Of a stretch of DNA of 64,000 bases, positions 28,696 through 37,527 are shown one piece after another. The translations under genes were made by a program, and so were the position numbers. This DNA comes from Subtercola frigoramans (GTDB lineage Bacteria > Actinomycetota > Actinomycetes > Actinomycetales > Microbacteriaceae), in assembly GCF_016907385.1 (NCBI RefSeq), contig NZ_JAFBBU010000001.1, positions 186,001 to 250,000 on the forward strand. The letters are read 5' to 3'. Each line of letters opens with the position of its first letter. Within the stretch, counting starts at the first letter, position 1. A model generated the notes under the pieces. The model was not told the origin of the DNA, made no database searches, and saw nothing but the letters and a program-made list of their open reading frames with translations.

Positions 28696-29463
28696 TCACC
28701 CAGCGCGGAGTTGTTGGTCGATAATCCCAGCGATGACGTTCTGGCCATCGATGGTGGGGTGGGTGTCGTCGTCTTGCAACAAATCTGGATGATCGAAAAA
28801 TGGCTGCCCGATATCGATGTAGGTGCCCCCGATGTCGGTGGTTGCATGTTCAAGGTTCGAATTGAATTCGACAAGCTGATCCGGAAGCGTCGTGCTTCCC
28901 CAGGCGGCACTGACGGAAACGATTTTTGTGTTCGGGGATGCTTCCTTTAATTTCTGTAACACGTCTGCCGACGCTGCTGATACCGCGGCACTGTCTTGAC
29001 CCAGGTCATTGCTACTCGCGGACATTATGACAAGAGCGGGTCTCATCTGTGCAGCAACGGCAGCTTGGTCTACGAACGTCGTACCGTCATCACCTGCAGT
29101 CACGAACCCGGAGCCATCACTCGCGAGATCGGTGAGGCGCCATCCTTCCTGGTTGGCAACAAGAGCAGGCCAAGCGTCTCCCGGGTTCAGCCCGTGACCG
29201 TCCATGATCGAATCGCCGATTGCGACGACGACTGGCTTCTCAACGATCCGTCGTACGGGGTGGTCAGGTCTGGCAAATGCTTCCCCATTTGCGGTTGTCG
29301 CGGGAGATTGTGACGTCTGAGCGAGTTCTGGAGAACCAGCGAGACCGTCGACCAGCAGTAAACCCCCGATGCAAAGACCGGAACAGGCGAGCGCCCCGCG
29401 AACGAGCCAGTGACGCCGAAGTGGTGCCTCGGCCAACGCGAAGAGCGGAGGGCGGGATCTCAT
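28696..29463 (-). CDS. SGNH/GDSL-type hydrolase, membrane-anchored or secreted
   Basis: A 255-residue protein with an N-terminal hydrophobic segment (ALACSGLCIGGLLLVDGLA, about 24-42), indicating secretion or anchoring. SGNH motifs are all present: AIGDSIMDG (nucleophile S85), the Gly block in LASDGSGF, SASSNDLG with the Asn, and DDTHPTIDG with the Asp-x-x-His. Enzymes of this class deacylate lipids or acetylated polysaccharides. Its neighbours (MprF-like, membrane esterase) suggest action on envelope lipids or glycans. Confidence 0.85.
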   Translation of the reverse strand: MRSRPPLFALAEAPLRRHWLVRGALACSGLCIGGLLLVDGLAGSPELAQTSQSPATTANGEAFARPDHPVRRIVEKPVVVAIGDSIMDGHGLNPGDAWPALVANQEGWRLTDLASDGSGFVTAGDDGTTFVDQAAVAAQMRPALVIMSASSNDLGQDSAAVSAASADVLQKLKEASPNTKIVSVSAAWGSTTLPDQLVEFNSNLEHATTDIGGTYIDIGQPFFDHPDLLQDDDTHPTIDGQNVIAGIIDQQLRAG

Positions 29464-29748
29464 AACCTTCAGACTACGTGCAAGCGATACCTGTCGCCCT
29501 GTGCACCAGCAATCAATCGGGACCAGGATCGTGATGGTGTTCTACCAGCAAATTATCGGGATTGCTCCATATCTTTTCTCTCACCACAATCCGACCAGTC
29601 GGCGATCCTGCGCAATCTAAGCTGTAGGGTGCGATCCTCCGTGCCGCACAGAGACAGACATGAACCCAACCACCCGATTCGCTGCCGAATCCTCACGCTC
29701 GATTTGTGAACGGCAGACGCGACAGAACAAACTCAGGTATCGACCATC

Positions 29749-31071
29749 GTGAACGGCATTCAAGCGCTACTCAACGTCAATATCGTTGAAGGCCCCGTAG
29801 TCGTCACCGTCTACGTTCTCAGCTCCGTGTTAGTTGTCTTCTTATTGGCGAGAGTCCCGCTGAAGAGGTTCCTCAGGCTGACGATGTTCGGCCTGCTCGG
29901 TGGGGCCGCTGCGGCAGTTGCCATCAAGCTCGTTCTCGTCGACGTCCTCAACACTTTCGGCTCCCCGGTATCTGATGTCGATTTCGGTTTCTTCGTCATT
30001 GGGTTAGCGGCAATCGGCCTCGCGGTGAGCAATGCCGTTTCCTCCACCACCGGCCGGAAAGTCACGGCGGCGGCTTCAGTGATCACCTTTGCGCTGGCTA
30101 CAACACTTGCGATAAATCAGAGCTACGGACTAAACCCGACCGTCGCCGCGTTCCTCCACATCAATACCGACCCCCCACTCACCCTGGTCCCAACGACCCC
30201 GAACCCTGTCACGCGAAGCCATCCGGCAGGGCCTTTGTACGCGACGTGGGTCCCGCCTGCCGGAATGCCAAGCCATGGAACGACTGGCCAACTCACCGGC
30301 GCGAACGCGATCCCGAATTCCGAATCGGGTTTCCCTGCCAGGAATGCCGAGGTCTACTATCCGCCGGCCGCACTCGTGGATCACCCGCCAGCACTCCCAT
30401 TCGTTCTGATGATGATGGGACAACCCGGAGACCCGAGCGCGAAAAACATTGCCAAAGCCCTCGATGCGATTGCTGCAAAGAACAATGGTCTGGCCCCGAT
30501 CGTCATCGTCGCCGACCAATTGGCAGACCCAACAAAGGACCCATTATGCCTGGACAGCTCACTCGGCAAAGCGGAGACGTACCTGATGAAAGACGTCACA
30601 CGTTGGGCCCGCGCACACCTGAATATCCTGGGTGAACCGAAGTCTTGGACGATCGCCGGGTACTCCAACGGTGGTGAGTGCGCGAACTACTTCGGTTCGA
30701 AATATCCCGCGATGTGGGGCAACATACTCGACATATCAGGAATCGAATACGCGGGCGTCGAACAGCACGCCAACATTTTGAAGACGATCTTCGCCGGCAA
30801 TCAGACAGCCTACGACAGCGTCAAACCGGCGATCATCATGACGCGCAATCACTACCCAGACACCACCGCCATTTACACCGCAGGGGAGAAAGATCCCTCG
30901 CTCATCGCTGTTCAAAAACAGCTCACATCCACAGCAATCAACGCAGGTATCGTAGCCAAATTTGTGACCATCCCTGGCGCAGACCACGGAGTAACCGCCC
31001 TAGATGGCGGCCTCACTGCCGGTTTTGAACTACTCTTCCCACGCTTAGGCCTGAGTAGACCAACCCCGTAG
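29749..31071 (+). CDS. Membrane-anchored esterase, copy 1
   Basis: A 440-residue protein from GTG 29749. Four membrane helices at about 18-35, 42-65, 78-98 and 106-124, then a linker and an external esterase domain of the esterase-D/mycolyltransferase type. Nucleophile motif GYSNGGEC places S306; IPGADHGV near 415 supplies the histidine, and an acidic residue is likely in the TAGEKDPS region. A close paralogue with the same layout is at 37528. The related actinobacterial family includes antigen 85-like acyltransferases, so a trehalose-ester or envelope-lipid substrate is possible but not shown. Confidence 0.82.
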   Translation: MNGIQALLNVNIVEGPVVVTVYVLSSVLVVFLLARVPLKRFLRLTMFGLLGGAAAAVAIKLVLVDVLNTFGSPVSDVDFGFFVIGLAAIGLAVSNAVSSTTGRKVTAAASVITFALATTLAINQSYGLNPTVAAFLHINTDPPLTLVPTTPNPVTRSHPAGPLYATWVPPAGMPSHGTTGQLTGANAIPNSESGFPARNAEVYYPPAALVDHPPALPFVLMMMGQPGDPSAKNIAKALDAIAAKNNGLAPIVIVADQLADPTKDPLCLDSSLGKAETYLMKDVTRWARAHLNILGEPKSWTIAGYSNGGECANYFGSKYPAMWGNILDISGIEYAGVEQHANILKTIFAGNQTAYDSVKPAIIMTRNHYPDTTAIYTAGEKDPSLIAVQKQLTSTAINAGIVAKFVTIPGADHGVTALDGGLTAGFELLFPRLGLSRPTP

Positions 31072-31642
31072 CGCAGCAACTGGGCGTTCGAGTCGATGAT
31101 ACGAGTCGATGACGATGAAAATCGGCTCCACCCAACCCCGCAATTGAGCCATAACGGTAACCTTCATGCTCGAGAACCGCCTCCCGTGAGGACCAAAGAT
31201 AATCCAGCCTCGCCGCCAGCCTGCACAGCACATCCAGAAGAATCACGCCCCGAGCTGCGTGGTATCCCAGCGTCGGTATCATTTCCGACTCCGTCGCAAA
31301 GTGACAAAAGGCGTTCGCACCCGGTGCAGAAGACGATGCTCGGCCCGTCGTTATTATCGAGCATCGCCAGCACAACCAGACCGGCCAGCAGCCATTCCAC
31401 GTAGATCCGTCGACCGAATTGACGCGCGTTCGTCGCTCTGGCACTGGCTCCTGCCTCGATGAAGGCGTGTCCTGCGACGGAATCGACTACGTGCGATGGA
31501 TGGTTCAGGTTTCGGCGGTAGGCCGGGGGCTCCTTGCCTGCGTCGACCAGAGAGCTAACGTTGTTCGTCATCACATGTGTGTACGTGTGTTTCACTCGTT
31601 TGGCCGATGTGCGACGTGCCAGGATTTTCGTAGCGTGGAAAC
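31072..31642 (-). other. Long stretch without a supported gene
   Basis: About 570 bases. Two overlapping minus-strand frames (31013-31444 and 31164-31595) have some protein-like runs, for example VEWLLAGLVVLAMLDNNDG and HAARGVILLDVLCRLAARLD, in different phases. They might be pieces of one decayed gene, but no family is recognised. Confidence 0.4.
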
Positions 31643-32617
31643 ATGAGCCAGCTGACTTACCTCGAAGCCATCGTCATGGGTATTATCCAGGGCATCTCCG
31701 AGCTTTTCCCCATCTCGAGCCTGGGTCATTCGATACTCATTCCCGCGCTCGTTGGAGGTTCGTGGGCGACCGACATGAACGTGTCGGCCCCCGACTCGCC
31801 GTACCTCGCATTCATCGTGGGGCTGCACGTCGCTACCGCGTTGGCGCTGATCATCTTCTTTCGTAAAGACTGGGCTCGAATCATCGTGGGGTTGTTCACA
31901 TCGATTCGCTACCGCCGCATCAACACCGGCCCGGAGCGGTTGGCGTGGTTGCTGATCCTCGCCACGATTCCGGTGGCTATTGCCGGTCTGTTACTCGACC
32001 ACGTGTTCCGGTCCGTTCTGGGTGTGCCGCTGATCGCCGCGATCTTCCTGACGTTGAATGGCCTGGTGCTGTTACTAGGTGAGCGGTTTCGTCGCCGAGC
32101 CCGCAAGCTCGAGGTCACCCGTCAGGTTGAGCCGACGCCAACCGCATTCCCAAAGGCTTCCGACGGTCGCCATGAAACTTTCGTCGACACACGCGATATC
32201 GACAACGACGACGACGCTGATGTGGATGTTGCCATCAGCCGACTTGCCGTGCCCCGGGCCATTGGTGTGGGCGCGTCGCAGATCCTCGCCTTGCTTCCTG
32301 GCATCAGCCGCTCGGGCGTTTCGATGGTCGGTGGGATGGTCGCCGGGCTCACCCACCGCGAGGCGGCACGGTTCTCGTTCCTTCTCGCAACCCCGGTCAT
32401 TCTCGCCGCCGGCGTACTGAAGCTACCTGACCTTTTCGGACCGATGGGGCAGGGTATCCAGGGCCAGGTGCTTGCAGGCAGTGTTGCGTCATTCATCAGC
32501 GCACTTCTCGCAGTGGGCTTTCTCGACCGCTACTTCCGGACTCGGACGTTGACACCGTTCGCCATTTACAGCCTAATCGCCGGGATCGGTTGCATCATCT
32601 TCTTCGCAGTGCGCTGA
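31643..32617 (+). CDS. uppP: Undecaprenyl-diphosphate phosphatase UppP (BacA)
   Basis: A 324-residue membrane enzyme that dephosphorylates undecaprenyl diphosphate to recycle the lipid carrier for peptidoglycan and other surface polymers; extra copies confer bacitracin resistance. The glutamate-rich motif appears as IIQGISELFPISSLGHS (residues 14-30) and the second catalytic motif as PGISRSG (219-225). Phe instead of Leu in ELFPISS is a mild variant. Residues about 150-200 form an extended charged loop (DTRDIDNDDDADVD) longer than in typical UppP. It sits between esterase copy 1 and a broken DUF2127 gene. Confidence 0.93.
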   Translation: MSQLTYLEAIVMGIIQGISELFPISSLGHSILIPALVGGSWATDMNVSAPDSPYLAFIVGLHVATALALIIFFRKDWARIIVGLFTSIRYRRINTGPERLAWLLILATIPVAIAGLLLDHVFRSVLGVPLIAAIFLTLNGLVLLLGERFRRRARKLEVTRQVEPTPTAFPKASDGRHETFVDTRDIDNDDDADVDVAISRLAVPRAIGVGASQILALLPGISRSGVSMVGGMVAGLTHREAARFSFLLATPVILAAGVLKLPDLFGPMGQGIQGQVLAGSVASFISALLAVGFLDRYFRTRTLTPFAIYSLIAGIGCIIFFAVR

Positions 32618-33251
32618 ATGCGTGTCGGTTCGCTGACCGGTTCTACTTCACGGCGGTGATCGTCCAAGGCATCGACGGCCTCGGGGAAGTCATCGTGGGC
32701 CTGTTGTTGTGGTTCGCCCGCAGGTGGTGCATTTCGCTTTGGCCGGCGTGGTCAACGAGGCACACGAAGGTCACACGGCCGTGCACGCTCTTGCCGCTGA
32801 CAGTGTCCCTCGACTCGTCGCACAGCTAGCCCAGGGCGGAACGACGCTCCTCATCGCCTTCTTGGTCGCGCACGGTGCAGTGAAAACTTCGCTTACCTAC
32901 TGCCTGATCAAGCGATACTGTCGGGCTTACCCGTGGACTCTCAGTGCGCTCATCGTCTTTCTCGGCTACCAGATCGATGCGTTCATTACGACACCGACCA
33001 TCTCAAGGGCAAACTTTACGCTGTTGGATGCCGTAATCATCAATCTCGTCTGGCGGGAGTATCGCGAGCTCCCCACTCAAGAGGACCAGCAAACTCAACC
33101 GGATGAACCAGAGAGCACGCTCAGCCGTGCGTTGCTCGAACGAGGATGGGACGTTCGGCGACGAGCGCCATCGTCTCACGGGGGGCGCAGCACTGTCCGG
33201 TTTCGTGCGGTGATCTCAGTGCTCCCCGCTGCGACTCCACTATCAGGTTGA
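32618..33251 (+). pseudogene. Frameshifted DUF2127 gene
   Basis: The first segment (32620-32710) reads VIVQGIDGLGEVIVGLLLWF in one frame; from about 32709 the homology continues in another frame with HFALAGVVNEAHEGH, LLIAFLVAHGAVKTSLTYCL, SALIVFLGYQIDAF and LVWREYREL. The order and spacing match the intact DUF2127 protein at 24973. A single frameshift near 32705-32715 explains the break. No proper start is seen, because the first frame runs into the end of uppP. The last 40 residues before 33251 are not homologous. Confidence 0.75.
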
Positions 33252-33352
33252 TCGCGGCCGTCATCGTCACCGCTGGGTTGATCGCTGCGATCGCATCGCC
33301 CGCGCCCGCGCGCCGAGCACTTCGAGTGAGTCCGGTGCGGCGGTATCCGTCG
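33248..33352 (+). pseudogene. Remnant of an FtsX-type permease C terminus
   Basis: This short stretch encodes LIAAVIVTAGLIAAIASPAP then ARRALRVSPVRRY, matching the typical last helix and tail of FtsX permeases (compare IPARSAIRISPVRALAIE at the end of the 15692 permease). No upstream part is present. It is the stump of a third or fourth such transporter on the plus strand. Confidence 0.55.
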
Positions 33353-33353
33353 A

Positions 33354-34163
33354 CTACGCGGTCGTCCGGGCATCTTTCGGGCGGGCGGGCCGGGTGAAAA
33401 TCTCGGCGTCTGGTTTCAGCGCGACGGCGCCGATCAGGCGCAGGAGAATGAGTGAGGTCAGGGCTCCGGCGGCGAGGATTCCCGCCAGCACGACGATCTG
33501 GAAGCGTCCCGCCTCAAGGGGAGATGCGCCGCCGAAGATCGCACCGACGAATGCGCCCGGGAGTACGACGATGCCCGTGGTCTTCGTCTGATCGATCGAG
33601 GGCACGAGGGCTGAGTAGATGGCGGTCCGAGCGATCTCACGAGTCGATTCGAGAGGGCGGGCGCCGAGCGCGAGCCAGCCCTCAACCTCGTCCCAGTGGT
33701 CACGAACCGAAGAGTGAAAGCTGCGCCCGGTGAGGGTCGCGATGCTCATCGTGTTGCCGATGACGATGCCACCGATGGCCAGGGCGTAACGCGGTGAGAA
33801 GTCTATGGCGCCGGTGATGAAGACGATGACGAGTACGACTGCGTTCCCCGTGAGCATGGCTGTGCCGACGGCCACCGCCTGCGACCAGGTAGCGTGGATG
33901 CGCCGCGAAGCGGTGTAGACCGCGGCCACAAACATCACGATGAGTCCGAGAGCGACCCACCAGGGGTTACTGATGATGCCGCTGAGTACCAGGCTCAGCG
34001 CTGCGAGCTGGAGGGACCCGCGTACAATCGCCCAGAACGGTGACGCCGGCCGCGGCACGGCGGAGACGCGCAGCGCCGTAATAGTTATCGCTGCGAGCAG
34101 CAGCACTGCGATGAGGGTTGGCAGCAGGGCACCAACCCAGCCGAGCCCGTCGAACCACCTCAT
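33354..34163 (-). CDS. UPF0014/FetB-like ABC permease
   Basis: A 269-residue polytopic protein of the UPF0014 (FetB/ALS3-like) family with seven membrane segments. Family features: GSLQLAALSLVLSGII, MTGNAVVL-like region, AIGGIVIGNTMSIATLTG, WLALGARPLESTREI, TTGIVVLPGAFVGAIFGGASP. FetB works with the ATPase FetA in iron export and oxidative-stress tolerance. No FetA gene lies next to it; the nearest ATPase gene (36278) is part of another operon. It ends the minus-strand gene set just 11 bases after DedA copy 2. Confidence 0.85.
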   Translation of the reverse strand: MRWFDGLGWVGALLPTLIAVLLLAAITITALRVSAVPRPASPFWAIVRGSLQLAALSLVLSGIISNPWWVALGLIVMFVAAVYTASRRIHATWSQAVAVGTAMLTGNAVVLVIVFITGAIDFSPRYALAIGGIVIGNTMSIATLTGRSFHSSVRDHWDEVEGWLALGARPLESTREIARTAIYSALVPSIDQTKTTGIVVLPGAFVGAIFGGASPLEAGRFQIVVLAGILAAGALTSLILLRLIGAVALKPDAEIFTRPARPKDARTTA

Positions 34164-34174
34164 GCTCTAAGAAC

Positions 34175-34864
34175 CTAGGCCGTGTCGTAGGGCCGGCTCT
34201 TACGACGGTTGCGAATGAACGAGATGACCACCGGGCCGACGGAGACCACGGCGATGATGATGGCAATGATTTCGACGTTGTTCGCAACGAAAGGGATGCC
34301 GCCGAGGAAATAGCCGGCGATGGTTAATATCACCGCCCACGCGACGCCGCCAGTTGTGTTCCAAATGAGGAAAGTACGAAACGGCAGCTTCGACATGCCG
34401 ACGACGGGCGGCACGTAGGTGCGCACGATCGGCACGAATCGTGCGAGCACGAGGGAACGTCCGCCGTATTTGGTAAAGAACGCGTCTGCTTCGTTCAGGT
34501 AACGGGTTTTGAATACACGCGCGTCCGGTTTGAATAAACGGGGACCGAACCGTCTGCCGATGTGGTACCCGGTCTGGTCACCGAGGATCGCAGCGATCGA
34601 GACGCCGACGACGAGCACCCACAGGGGCAGACCCAGAGGCACGGCGAGAAGTGCGGCGGTGAAGACGAGGGTGTCGCCAGGCAGGAACGGGAACAGCAGC
34701 CCGGTTTCGATGAAAATGATAGCCATAATGACGACCATGACCCAGGGGCCGGCGCCGGTGAGCAATGCGCTGGGGTCCAGGATACTCGCGGTATGAACTG
34801 TTGGTGTCATCACCGTGTGTAATTGTTGCAATAGGTGGTTCATGTTGGGCAGCGACTCACTCAA
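34175..34864 (-). CDS. DedA-family membrane protein, copy 2
   Basis: A 229-residue DedA protein almost identical in its core to the one at 15027: FIETGLLFPFLPGDTLVF, GYHIGRRFGPRLFKPD, GGRSLVLARFVPIVRTYVP and NNVEIIAIIIAVVSVGPVV. The start lies inside the end of the permease gene (8-bp overlap). It is third in the copy-2 operon ATPase-permease-DedA. It should act in lipid-carrier or phospholipid flipping as for copy 1. Differences are conservative (Ile/Val, Tyr/Phe, Lys/Gln), suggesting both copies are under purifying selection. Confidence 0.92.
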   Translation of the reverse strand: MSESLPNMNHLLQQLHTVMTPTVHTASILDPSALLTGAGPWVMVVIMAIIFIETGLLFPFLPGDTLVFTAALLAVPLGLPLWVLVVGVSIAAILGDQTGYHIGRRFGPRLFKPDARVFKTRYLNEADAFFTKYGGRSLVLARFVPIVRTYVPPVVGMSKLPFRTFLIWNTTGGVAWAVILTIAGYFLGGIPFVANNVEIIAIIIAVVSVGPVVISFIRNRRKSRPYDTA

Positions 34865-36281
34865 TAGCTAGGGCGCGCACGGGGGATATGCGAACGGCGG
34901 ATCGGGCGGGGATAGCCGACGAGACTATCGCCAGTAGTATCGCTCCGGCCGCGATGGCGATGATGATCCAAGCGGGGATGGTGGGGGCGAAGAAGCCGCC
35001 GATGTGGTGGTCGGAGGCAATAGCGGCGAGTACGCCGGCCCACCCGTAGACGATTCCGAGGATGAGTCCGGTAAGGCCGCCGACGAGGGTGAGTTGGATG
35101 CTCTCGGCCAAAATCATCGTACGAACCTGTCCTTTCGTGAACCCGAGCGCGCGTAGCAGCCCGATCTCACGCCGGCGCTGAATAACGCTCAGCGAGAGAC
35201 TGTTCACCAAACCGATTGCGGCGATCACGAGCGAGAATCCGATCAGCACCGCAAGAATCCCCATCGTGAGTTGGAGAAAAGCTTGGTCACCAGCGACTTC
35301 GGCAGCGTCCGCGCCGGCCGCGACGGGGCCGGTCTGGGCGAGGAAGGACTGACCGGCGACGGTGAACATGGTCACCAGGGTCACTCCGATGATGAGGCCG
35401 ATGGTCGACCGGGATGACCGGGCGGGATAGCGCAGCGCATTGGCGCTTGCGAGCACGCTAGGTGTCGATGAGCCCGTCGCGCGACCGGCCAATTTGAGCA
35501 GCCCTGAAATGAAGTACGTGGCGCCGAGGACGAAACCGACAAAGCTGAGAGCCCCGCCAGGGGCGGCGACGAGCAGGCCGAGCGGCGATTTCAACCCAAT
35601 CGCGACGCCAGCGACGAGCAACACAATTCCACCGACGAAGGCGACGATGACCAGGGTGCGCAACCGCCGGGGCATCTCTTTGACGGTGGCGACCTTCGAC
35701 TCCTGTGTGTGCCCGGTCGCTTCGATGGGCGAGACGCCGAGGATCTTACGTGAGCCGAACCACGCCGCCCCTGTCGTGCTCACGACGCCGACGACGATCG
35801 GCGCGACCAGCAGCGGCGTGATCGTCGAGATAGGGGTGTCCACGAAAGTGCCAGCCGAGACCAGCGCACCATACGCGATCTGAGCCACGACAAGGCCAAG
35901 CACGAGTCCGATAATCGACCCGACCAGACCCACGATGGCGCCCTCGATAGCAATCGCACTGCGCAGCGTTTTCGCTGAGGCACCCAGCAGACGCAGCAGA
36001 GCAATGTGCTTCGACCGGCCGGCCATGATGATGCCGAAGGTGTTCGCCGTGACGATGCAGGCGACGAACACGGCGACGAAGAAGAACAGAACATCGAGTA
36101 CATCAAGCAGCGCCCGAACGTACCCGTGTTGAATGAATTTTCCGCCGATAGACTGCACCCGCAGCACCGTGTCCATTTCGATGAGCATCGTCGCGAACAC
36201 CGATGAGAGGAGGGCGACGAGAACACTCGAGACGTGCTGTCTGCCGCCGTGCCAGAGTTCCCTGAACGCGAGGGCGATCAT
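34857..36281 (-). CDS. ABC transporter FtsX-type permease, copy 2
   Basis: A 474-residue permease, same length as the one at 15692 and aligning end to end without gaps by eye. It begins LAFRELWHGGRQHVSSVLVA and ends ARSAVRISPVRALAIE. Variation is spread along the protein as conservative changes. It overlaps the ATPase gene by 4 bp and the DedA gene by 8 bp. The substrate is unknown; the linkage to DedA suggests a lipid or lipid-linked compound. Confidence 0.9.
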   Translation of the reverse strand: MIALAFRELWHGGRQHVSSVLVALLSSVFATMLIEMDTVLRVQSIGGKFIQHGYVRALLDVLDVLFFFVAVFVACIVTANTFGIIMAGRSKHIALLRLLGASAKTLRSAIAIEGAIVGLVGSIIGLVLGLVVAQIAYGALVSAGTFVDTPISTITPLLVAPIVVGVVSTTGAAWFGSRKILGVSPIEATGHTQESKVATVKEMPRRLRTLVIVAFVGGIVLLVAGVAIGLKSPLGLLVAAPGGALSFVGFVLGATYFISGLLKLAGRATGSSTPSVLASANALRYPARSSRSTIGLIIGVTLVTMFTVAGQSFLAQTGPVAAGADAAEVAGDQAFLQLTMGILAVLIGFSLVIAAIGLVNSLSLSVIQRRREIGLLRALGFTKGQVRTMILAESIQLTLVGGLTGLILGIVYGWAGVLAAIASDHHIGGFFAPTIPAWIIIAIAAGAILLAIVSSAIPARSAVRISPVRALAIE

Positions 36282-37078
36282 GCCGCGACCTCAAGGTTCA
36301 AGATGATGTCAGAGAGCGTTTTCGCATCGCTTCGGCCTACGACGTCGCGGGCGATGGCGCCGTCGGCGATGAAGATGACCCGGTCGGCATGGGATGCGGC
36401 TACTGGGTCATGTGTCACGAGGATGACCGTTTGCTTGTATTCGCGGGTCAGGTCACGCAAAAGAGTTAGAACCTCGCGACTCGAACGGGAGTCGAGATTT
36501 CCGGTCGGCTCGTCGGCGAAGATCAGGCTCGGGCGCATAGCCAGGGCGCGGGCGATGGCGACGCGTTGCTGCTGCCCGCCGGAGAGTTCATGCGGGCGTC
36601 GCGCCTCGAGCATCCCGAGTCCGAGGCGGCCAAGCAACTCGCGCACCCAGCTGAGCTCGGCGGCGGACGGTTTGCGGCCGTCCAGCTCGAATGGCAGGGT
36701 GACATTGCCGAGCACCGAGAGCGTCGGAACCAAGTTGAACGCTTGAAAGACGAAGCCGAGCTGGCGGCGGCGCAGCACTGTGAGAGCGTTGTCGTCGAGG
36801 TGTGTAATATCCTTGTCGCCGATAGTCACAGTGCCGTGCGTCGCATTGTCAAGTCCGGCGAACACGTGCATGAGCGTGGACTTACCGGATCCGCTCGGCC
36901 CCATAATCGCGGTGAGACTGCCCGCGCCAATCTGTAGATCGACGTTGTCTAGGGCGGTGGTGGCGCTGTCGCCGGTGCCGTAGATCTTGCTGACTCCGCG
37001 AGCCTCTGCCGCGACGACAGTTGTGGGCGGGGTAGCGCCCTTTGGGCTGCTATCGACTCGTGGCGCAATGTCGCTCAT
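36278..37078 (-). CDS. ABC transporter ATP-binding protein, copy 2
   Basis: A 266-residue ATPase with Walker A GPSGSGKST, signature LSGGQQQR, Walker B LIFADEPTG and VTHD. ATG 37078 follows AGAGGAGATC; a longer frame to 37207 has no such signal. It differs from copy 1 mainly by a 14-residue N-terminal insertion (APRVDSSPKGATPPTT) and a few changes near the C terminus (ARDVVGRSDAKTLSD). First gene of the copy-2 operon. Confidence 0.92.
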   Translation of the reverse strand: MSDIAPRVDSSPKGATPPTTVVAAEARGVSKIYGTGDSATTALDNVDLQIGAGSLTAIMGPSGSGKSTLMHVFAGLDNATHGTVTIGDKDITHLDDNALTVLRRRQLGFVFQAFNLVPTLSVLGNVTLPFELDGRKPSAAELSWVRELLGRLGLGMLEARRPHELSGGQQQRVAIARALAMRPSLIFADEPTGNLDSRSSREVLTLLRDLTREYKQTVILVTHDPVAASHADRVIFIADGAIARDVVGRSDAKTLSDIILNLEVAA

Positions 37079-37527
37079 GATGATCTCCTCTGTGCGGAAA
37101 CAGGCACGGTACGGCGTGGTCGTCACGCCCGCTTCAAGGCTACGAAGAATCGACGCGAACCGAATCGGCCGCCCGGGTGACCTTCGCATACACATATGTG
37201 ATGACACTTCATAGTCGCGGTGACTGAACGCTCGAGCAGACGGTCACCGCGCGGCGGACCGGCAGAGAGAGGTCTCAGCCGGGAACAATCGATTCCAAGA
37301 TCGACCGTAACTTCAGGAATGGCAGGCCGAAGATGGGCCGGGTGTGCGGCTGCCGGCGGGTCGCACGCCCGCTACGGAGTTGATGAAATCGGTGGCGAAG
37401 CCACCAAACAGCCAGGCTAAAAGTCCGCCATACAGATGCGTCTGCCTCCCAAACGTTATCCCCACGCCCACCCGCTGTGACCTCACGAAGTGCATCGACT
37501 TCGTGTTTCCGACAGCGGTCGAAGTGG
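37079..37527 (-). other. Intergenic, no gene seen
   Basis: About 450 bases between ABC ATPase copy 2 and the end of esterase copy 2. It should hold the promoter of the copy-2 operon. No supported frame or strong hairpin found. Confidence 0.45.

Noticed and set aside
31013..31595. Two overlapping minus-strand frames that might be one frameshifted gene
   Set aside because: Some protein-like runs, but no family and no consistent order; not enough to call a gene.
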